DNA from: Alviniconcha marisindica
Lineage: Eukaryota > Mollusca > Gastropoda > Provannidae
Direction of reading: 5' to 3'
Assembly: GCA_018857735.1 (NCBI GenBank)
Contig: JABMCL010001886.1
Location: 1 to 64,000 of the forward strand
DNA: 64,000 nt
Shown here: piece by piece, positions 56,840 through 64,000 of the stretch
Numbering within the stretch: the stretch's first letter is position 1
Layout of the letters: the number at the start of each line of letters is the position of its first letter
Translations under genes and position numbers: made by a program
The notes under the pieces: model-generated
Databases searched by the model: none
Seen by the model: the letters and a program-made list of their open reading frames with translations, nothing else
Told to the model about the DNA's origin: nothing

Positions 56840-59170
56840 GCTAGCATTCAAACACATAAAAGGTTCAAAAGAACGCTGTTTATTTATGGACAAAACACAA
56901 CATGTGAATTTTCAGGGCGATCCCCTTTCAAGCTACAAACTGACTCTTAAACAACAGTTAACCAGTGAAAAACAATGAAAAATTAGGGGAAAGGCTAAGC
57001 CACTTATCTGTTTCTGGTTGAGCTATGTTGTTTTCATGTCCAGTCAAACTGGACACAAAACAACAGAGCTCTACCAAAAACAGATAAGTGGCTTAGCTCT
57101 CCATCTTATTTTTCATCTAATAATAATCATCATTATTCATCTAATAAAACAACTGATATGGGTATTCCACAGGGCTCAATTATTGCACCTATCCTATTTA
57201 ACATGATTACACATGATCTCCCAAAAGCATTATCAAATAACAGACATGTGGCACAATATGCAGATGATATTGCTATTTGGGTTAACACAACTCTTAGAAA
57301 GCAAACAAATAAGAGGGTGGTAAGTCATGTACAAAAACTATATCAACTGGAAATAAATAAACTAACTGCTTACATGAAGGATAACGGTTTTGAATTATCA
57401 CAGGAAAGATGTGTTTAATGCATTTTAATAATGGAGAAAACCTGAAAAGCTTACCTCAAATAGAACTACATGGTCAGTTATTAAATTACAAACAGAATAC
57501 AAAGTTTTTGGGTGTGTATATAACTACTAAGCTGAACTGGAGGCTACACACTGAAAATTTAACAAATAAAGCCAGAAAACGACTGAATTTTCAAAAAATA
57601 GTTAGTACACAGTCTTGGAGTCAGGACACAAAAACGTTATTGCATTTATCTATATCTTTAGTAAGATTGAAATTGATTTACGGTCAGGAGGTATATTTTT
57701 CCACACCCGCAAACACACTTCTAAAGAAACTGCAAAGCATCAATAGTAAAGCAATTAAATTAGCCATTGGTGTTCCGGTGCATACAAATACCAGCAAATC
57801 TTACGCAGAAGCATGAATGATATCTCTCTCGGAACAATGTAAATTGGTCATATGCTATCAGAAGTCTTGCAGTCATTAATTCGGCAACAGAAGAAATTTA
57901 TATAGATTCAAATAAAGACTATCCCAAAAGAGCTCAAAACATACCATCTATTCAGCCAATCAGAAATTATATAAACAATTTGATTAACGAATGTAACATA
58001 GATATTAAATCAATTCCAGTTCTCCCCACATCACCTCAAATGCCACAGTGGGAACACATAAATGCCAAATTTGATACTGATTATACTGATTTGAAGAAAA
58101 GTGAATCTACAAACATTTTAGCTATACAAGTAAGAGAACATCTAAATAATAAATATCAAAATCATATTAAGATTTTTACTGATGGTTCTGATCTGGACTC
58201 ATTAGACAGTGGAGGAGGATTCGTTATTCCTGATTTAAAAGTGCAAAAATAATTTTACTTAGGGAAGGGTTTTTCCATATTTACATCTGAGTTATATGCA
58301 ATATTAATGGCATTAAACTACATATGCAATATTCAGTTAGCGATATATAATTTTTTGATCTGTGTTGACTCAAAATCAGTTCTCTATGCATTGAAAAACT
58401 GTAACTGTAAAATGAGAGGGGATATATTTTATGAAGTATTTAATACATTGTATCATGTACAAGGGCACTGGGATTGAGTTTTGTTGGGTACCCTCTCATT
58501 GTGGTCTTTATTGGAATGAAATATCAGACAAATTAGCTAAACAAGGTGCAATGAAAAACATGTCTGAGAGTGAGATATCATTCAATAACCTACTACTCTC
58601 ATCTCATGAGATTAATTCACTACTTAAGAAGACTGTGTATAAACAAATTTAAAAAAGTAAATCTGCAATACCTTCTTGTTCAAGATATTTAGCAAGAGTA
58701 ATATTATAGATATACAAGTTATGTCTAAATTCGTGGAACACTAAATATTCACAGAATGTGACATGCGTTTGTAAAAATATCTTATCTGTTAAACACATAC
58801 TGCTTGAATGTCCTATTACCAGACTTATTTCAGAAAAATGGTTATGACTTAAATGCTTACAACAATGTAAGAGATATTTTGTATAATACTGATGTTATCA
58901 CTAATATTGTCAAATCGATTGTTCATAGTCCTGTGGGTAAATTAGTATAAATAATAATTATATAAAAAAAAAAATCTTTCTTTTTTTCCTTGTCTAATAT
59001 CCCCTTGATGTGAACAGACATAACATAAAATATTGATTGATTGATCATTTTTCATCATTAATCAGTTGTTTAAGTGTTGTTTTGTATCTTGATAAAGGGG
59101 ATTACTCTGGAAATTCGCTTGTTGTGTTTTGTCCCAATAAGTAGAACCATTTATGTGTTTGGATCCTATC
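56840..59170. mobile_element. Long palindromic (foldback) element interrupted by an I-like LINE
   Basis: Left arm 56840-57040 and right arm 57050-57120 plus 59045-59170 are inverted copies: left aaacacataaaaggttc, gacaaaacacaac, tcccctttcaagctac; right, inverted, aaacacataaatggttc, gacaaaacacaac, tcccctttatcaagatac. The centre has arms cacttatctgtttctggt and accaaaaacagataagtg with ATGTCCAGT-caa-ACTGGACAC in the middle (57000-57089). No ORF of its own. Confidence 0.8.
57115..59045 (+). mobile_element. I-clade-like non-LTR retrotransposon with RNase H domain, truncated
   Basis: Starts within the RT: MGIPQGSIIAPILFNM, then catalytic QYADDIAIW at about 57260, FELSQERCV followed by a stop and a frame change into FNNG, TKFLGVYI, and C-terminal RT sequence. 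Downstream the RNase H domain begins KIFTDGSDLD (58170), continues after breaks with CVDSKSVLYALKN (58365-58400) and EFCWVPSHCGLYWNEISDKLAKQG (58470-58550). RT plus RNase H is typical of I-clade elements. Tail ends in (ATTG)n near 59030-59045. At least four frame breaks. Confidence 0.9.
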
Positions 59171-59199
59171 ATATGGAGATGTTATTAGTTACCAACTAT

Positions 59200-60080
59200 T
59201 TGCTAAACATACTACAGTAACAGTAACAAAACCAGTGCACTGGTAAAAAAGAGAGTTTAATTTTGATACTGAAGGAAACTATACAAATTCTCATATTTCA
59301 TAAACCTCATGGTTGGATAAGTTAAAAATGCTAGTTGCTGTACTTTAGCAATGTTAATACTTTTGTCTGGTACTCTTGAATGCCACTTAGTTCTCATGAA
59401 GCTTTCATGGAGACTAAAATTGTCTGACCCTCCCACTTGGCTAGTGATCAGTTTATGAAGAATATTATTCTACTTCATGTTCATGGTTATATTCTCACAA
59501 AGCATGTACTATAAAATATAAGACAGCTGTATCTGTCAGATTTTTTATATACATGTGTAGCTGCAAAATTATGCTCTCTGGCTTGAACTGAACTGTCCCT
59601 GTAACAAACAACGAGCCCTGGGGGGGGGGGGGGGGGGGGGGGGGCATGTTTTTGCAAGGGAAGATGCCAGTTATGAGATGGATTGTAAATCAGTCAGTCT
59701 CTCTCTTCACCTCTTCTTCCTTGTCCTTACATAAGAAGTGACCACAGTCATCATTTTTCTTCTTCTTCTACTATTATGCATTATCTATGAGTTTTCATCC
59801 CACTGGCTTTTAGGCCTTATTCTCTCATCAAAACTAAAACTGAACTGGAATCTTTGATGTGTACAATGATCTTTTCTTAATGAATGCTCTACCACAATTT
59901 AGCTTGCAAAAAAAGTTAGTGCCTTTGTTTCTTGTTCCCTTTGTCTGTACCTTTTTTCTTCACAGGTTTTCCTTCTTCTTTTTTTCCTACGGGCTTCCAA
60001 ATACATGCAAGATACTTCCATATTTATCTACTGCACATTCAGCACCAACTTTGCTGTGAGCAGACCTTTCAAACACTAAA
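59200..60080. other. Unassigned sequence
   Basis: A segment at 59486-59550 (tctcacaaagcatgtactat) repeats 56740-56805 in direct orientation. Poly-G run at 59620-59642. No gene recognised. Confidence 0.5.
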
Positions 60081-60089
60081 TTATCAAGC

Positions 60090-60760
60090 CAAGTTTAAAA
60101 CTCTGGCGTAACCAGTGACAGCTACCAAACATTGCACCAGCATGTCACTGATGTCAGCTCATCTGCCCACATAGAACTAGAAGTGTCTTACACATATTGC
60201 TTCTATGCATCAGTTCCTCTCCTGTGATGCAATCAAAGCTCTGATTTAGGCTTTTGTTTTCTCAAACTAGACTACCATAACTTCTCACTTGCAGAAGCAC
60301 CCAAGAATACCATTAATGAAAAACTCCAAAAAGGGTATGACAATCTTGAATGCTGAGCTGCTATGCTTGTTGTTTAATGCTGTAGGTGACATCTGATCAC
60401 ACCTGTTCTCCATTTCTTTTCTTTGCTTCCAATATTATGCTGGATACTATTTCAGTACAAGATCTGATCTCTGTGACATTGCTTGCTTTCCGACAGCAGT
60501 TTCAGGTGAGTTAAATATATCTCTCAGAATGTAACTGACATTATAAACCTTCTCATTAGCTTTGCTCATCTTCTGACAGTTTTACTCTCAGTCTCATCAT
60601 GCAGCCTACAAACAGAAAGACTTTCCAGAAGAGAAACTAATTCTCCTTCATTGGCCCCATCATCTGGAACAGTCTCTATTTTGCTTTTTCTCCTTAAACA
60701 CGTTAACTCTAGCATTCAGACAAGCTCTCAAAACACATCAAGTTACTCCCTACCCAGATA
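60090..60760 (+). mobile_element. L2/CR1-like LINE C-terminal fragment
   Basis: Heavily decayed; an end motif equivalent to WNSL-type sequence appears as atctggaacagtctctattt, and aggcaagctctcaaaacacatc-like sequence (near 60720) fits the usual SFRQALKTH ending. Confidence 0.5.
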
Positions 60761-60824
60761 AACTCCAACTACCACTCCATTCATATTTGCATTCTGCATT
60801 GCAGAAATTTGTACCCATTGTCAT

Positions 60825-61950
60825 TACCTGTTAGTGTATGCTGATGACCCTCAACTACTTAACAGCACCTTACCAGAAAACATCCACATTCTTCTAAAAA
60901 CCACATCTGACTGTTATTTGGACATCAAAAACTGGAAGACACAAAACAAACTTCAACTAAATTGTGAAAAGACAGAAGCGATGCTCACCAGAACAAGACA
61001 AAAACTGTCCTCCATTTCCATCAACACCCTTCAGCCTGATGATACCACAGTCCCTCTCTATGACTCTGTCAAAAGCCTTAGCATTTTCCATGACAGCACA
61101 CTGTCCATGGAGAACTTCAAACCACCAAATCTTGCCACTTCCAGCTCCATCAAATTAGTTCTGTCCAGAAGTATCTTTCCACTGAGCTCACAGTAAAACT
61201 ATTCACCTCACCCATTCTGTCACACCTTGACTACTGCAATTCTCCCCTTTCTGGGCTGCCTGCTTCCTCTGTCCAAAGCCTTCATCCCATACAGAACTGT
61301 GCTGCTTGCCTCATACTGAAAAAATGTAAAACTGACCACATCAAACCTCTGTTTCAGTTTCTCCACTGGCTCCCAATCCAACACAGAATTCAGTACAAGG
61401 TAAACACTCTCTGCTATAAATGTATCACAGGCACTGCTCAGTCTTATCTCTGTGACTGTCTTCAACTTTACACACCCTCCTGTACTCTCTGCTCTGCTTC
61501 TGACACTCTCAGCCTCCAGATTCCTCACACCACTCTCCACTGATGGTTCCCATGTCTTTTCTGTTTTCGGTCCATCTACATGGAATGACCTTCCCCTTCC
61601 TCTCCAACAGAAACACTCTCTGGACTCATTTAAAAATTAAATGTAATCTGAACACATTTCTGATCCCCAAACTGTAGACCTGCCATGTTTTCTGTGCTGT
61701 GCTGCTGTCTTCATCCATCTCAAGTCTCTGTTTGCTGCCCACTTTAAGCTGTGTAAGTTAAGCTTTGTATAGTTAGAATGCTTGTGTGAGTGTGAGTGTG
61801 TGTGCATGCGTGCGTGCGTGCATGCGTGAGTGTGTGCGTGCATGCGTGCGTGCATGCATGTGTGTGTGTGCATGTGCTTAGAATAGTTTCTACTGACAAG
61901 ATTTTGCACTTGATAAATACTTTTATTATTACTAATGGGATGTGCCATTC
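60825..61950 (+). mobile_element. L2/CR1-like LINE fragment with RT catalytic motif
   Basis: The ORF at 60834-61196 starts MYADDPQLLNSTLPEN (catalytic YADD), then LQLNCEKTEAML; later frames give HLDYCNSPLSGLP (about 61230), QFLHWLPIQHRIQYKVN (about 61355) and GPSTWNDLPLPLQQ (about 61570). Frameshifted, with the end and tail near 61900-61945 (TTATTATTACT). A TGCGTGCATGC-rich simple tract lies at 61790-61870. Confidence 0.85.
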
Positions 61951-62684
61951 TTGTTTTTGTCTTTGTTTTTATTGTCATTGAAAACCGCACTCTGAACCCC
62001 TGAACTCTTCTTATAGTTAGTCTTTATTAATATTATTATTATTACATGTTGAACAGACATCATTCACAACAAAATGTTGCCATGATACATGCAGTAAAAT
62101 AAGAAGCTTTGCACATGTGCTGCTGGAATTAGAAAAGCACATTAAGCCCCTAGAAGCATGATTTCTATTGATAAAAGGCAAACAGGGATTTCCAGACTTG
62201 GACTTTGCAGTTTTAGGCAAGTTAAAATGGTGACTTTGCACTGCTGACATTGAGTGATTGACACCATTCACATTTCTTCAGTGATAATACTATACTAGTG
62301 ATACAAAAGTTTGAGAAACTCACATTTATTACTTATTAAGTTAATCAGAGAATCAGGCAAAATGATGACTTGCCCAACTTATTAGAAGTTTTGGGTCTTG
62401 AGCCTCCCAGCTACTTAACTGTGAGGTGATTGGGCATTTGAAGGAGTTTCTGCAGTTCTAGTGTTAGCGTTACTGCTGATTGTATCAGTTATACTTGTTG
62501 GCCTGTGCCAAAAGGTGGTACACAGAAGTGGGACATATGCATTACAGGTTAACCATGTCAAAGTACTGTGTTTGAAGATTATATTTTCACTTACAAAAAA
62601 TGGTTTTATGCCATACCTGAGGAGTACAACATAAAAATAGCTTACCCATCAGACCTGGTCAATCATCACACCAGACACAGGGTT

Positions 62685-63430
62685 TGCAACAGTAGTGCAG
62701 TAGAGAATTGATGCTGGGCACTTCTAAAGCTTTTTGTTGGTAGTACTGTCTGTAAGTCTTCTCACCACACACAAACTGAGAACATGGCTTTGTCCTCTGA
62801 AATATTACACCAATCCCTGTGTCCATCTGTGATGTTTGACCACTGCAGACACTAGTCGTTTCATCCCAGACAATACAAACATTACCATTGACAATCTGGG
62901 TGAATACTTTTATTCAAAAACATACTATAAACAAAAACAAAACTACAACAAAAAACAGCTGAGTTTATGGAGGGTAATACTTGACATGCTTGAACAATAT
63001 ATTGCTATGTCAGATGTTACTTTGCAAACAGGGACACAGGCAGCAGTATCAAATGCATTAATATACCAGAGAATTGTTACTGAACACTTTCAAATCTTTT
63101 TGTTGTGTGCACTGTCTGTAACTAGTATTTAAGTAATCTCATCAGAACAATAAAGCTGAGTACATGGCCTTGTCCTCTGATATATTATGTTATCCCTGTG
63201 TCCATGTGTGACGTTTGACCCCTCTAAATATTAAGTGTTTCCTCCAAGACAATACCACTGACCTTTTCAGTAAATAGATTTATTCAGAGGCATATATCCA
63301 CAAACAACAAAAACAACAGAATTCATGTCTGGTAATCTTTGACATGCTTGAACAAGGTAATGCTATGTCAAACGTCATGTATTTAAGCATGGACACAGGG
63401 TACATCAGGAAAAGCTTTCTTTAACAACCG
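62685..63430. repeat. Tandem duplication, about 370-bp unit, two and a part copies
   Basis: Landmarks recur with about 365-380-bp spacing: gcactgtctgtaa / tactgtctgtaag (62748, 63112), tggc-ttgtcctctga-atatta, atccctgtgtccat-tgtga-gtttgacc, gacaataccaa-type blocks (62870, 63248), and gacatgcttgaacaa (62984, 63340). No coding potential seen. Confidence 0.82.
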
Positions 63431-63819
63431 TGAAAAAATGTCAATCATCCAGTACTGCACCTAATATAATTTAAAAGTAAATACCAGAGTTTAGTTTTTT
63501 AACTTCTGTAAATTTTGTCATTCTACTCGCTTTAAAGCCAAAATATATATGACTCAATGTCAAAAGGTGCCAAGTCCCATACCTATCGCACAAATTTGTT
63601 CATAACTTATTAAGATGATGTTCTTGGTCCAATTTTTGTTTGTGGCTTTAAAACTGAAGTATTTAAGAATACATGAGAAAGAAATCAGAAGGAAGCATGC
63701 AAATATAAGAGAACAAGATGGTGCAGATCTCACAAATTTGTCATGCATTTTTACTCTGTGTGATGGTGCAGGAACTGAAGTGTATATATATAGCTGTGGA
63801 TAAACACAGAAAATAAACA

Positions 63820-63876
63820 GATTTTTGGTCTTATGGTGTTGTGACTAGACGTAAAACACCAACTTACTTACTTACA
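63820..63876 (+). mobile_element. Retroelement 3' tail with TTAC repeat
   Basis: Ends gacgtaaaacaccaacttac then ttacttac. Similar to the minus-strand segment at 47747-47801. Confidence 0.5.
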
Positions 63877-64000
63877 GTGTTGTTCTTGAATTGATTTGTG
63901 TATGGAAATGTTCCAAAGCAACCCAGTAGCCTGAATTTCGATGTGATATGGCATCAAACTGTGCATGTTACTTGCTACACTTGTCATCACATTGCTTGCA

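Overview
This is a repeat-dense nuclear window from an animal. The best guess is a marine gastropod mollusc. It has spliced genes with GT-AG introns, very abundant dinucleotide and GACA microsatellites, tRNA-derived SINEs, several clades of decayed non-LTR retrotransposon, and DNA transposons including Tc1, an integrase-type element and a piggyBac-type MITE. No bacterial gene organisation is present. The host call rests on overall character and on the strong fit of the stonin protein to the protostome stoned B family, so the species is not determined.

The only convincing host gene lies on the minus strand and spans most of the window. Its downstream part is a stonin/stoned B adaptor (stnB) in two exons, 15695-12018 and 10050-9791, joined across a 1967-bp intron with matching phase. 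The predicted protein has about 1305 residues: an NPF/DPF-rich N-terminal half, a stonin homology domain and a mu-homology domain. Upstream on the same strand, exon 53846-52036 holds a separate 586-residue ORF that is poor in methionine and rich in proline, serine and acidic residues. It stops 26 nt before a good donor. The stnB exon begins 20 nt before its ATG and carries two in-frame stops in that leader. If the two exons are spliced directly, the mRNA has two long ORFs separated by 46 nt. That is the arrangement of the Drosophila dicistronic stoned locus (stnA then stnB), so the upstream ORF is proposed as a stoned A counterpart. This is the most interesting observation here, and it needs transcript evidence.

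Layout: 1-8 kb holds a duplicated DNA-element family with short TIRs, a diverged internal array rich in TGACCTTGA, and microsatellites. 8-9.8 kb is 3' flank of stnB. 9.8-15.7 kb is stnB. 15.7-52.0 kb is a putative 36-kb intron packed with mobile elements: two copies of a tRNA-derived SINE, a minus-strand RT fragment, a THAP-encoding DNA element at 31.3-33.7 kb, a CpG-richer patch at 33.4-35.1 kb, a TTAA-flanked MITE, a Rex1-like LINE end, an L2/CR1-like LINE at 44-46.3 kb, and an integrase-encoding DNA transposon with long TIRs at 46.8-50.1 kb. 52.0-53.8 kb is the upstream ORF. 53.8-64 kb is again repeat-rich: a Tc1 copy split by a LINE end, a palindromic element split by an RNase H-bearing I-like LINE, L2-like fragments and a 370-bp tandem duplication.

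All mobile-element coding regions seen are interrupted by stops or frameshifts or are truncated. The stretches at 22.9-31.3, 34.7-36.9 and 41.3-43.8 kb contain no gene I can recognise.
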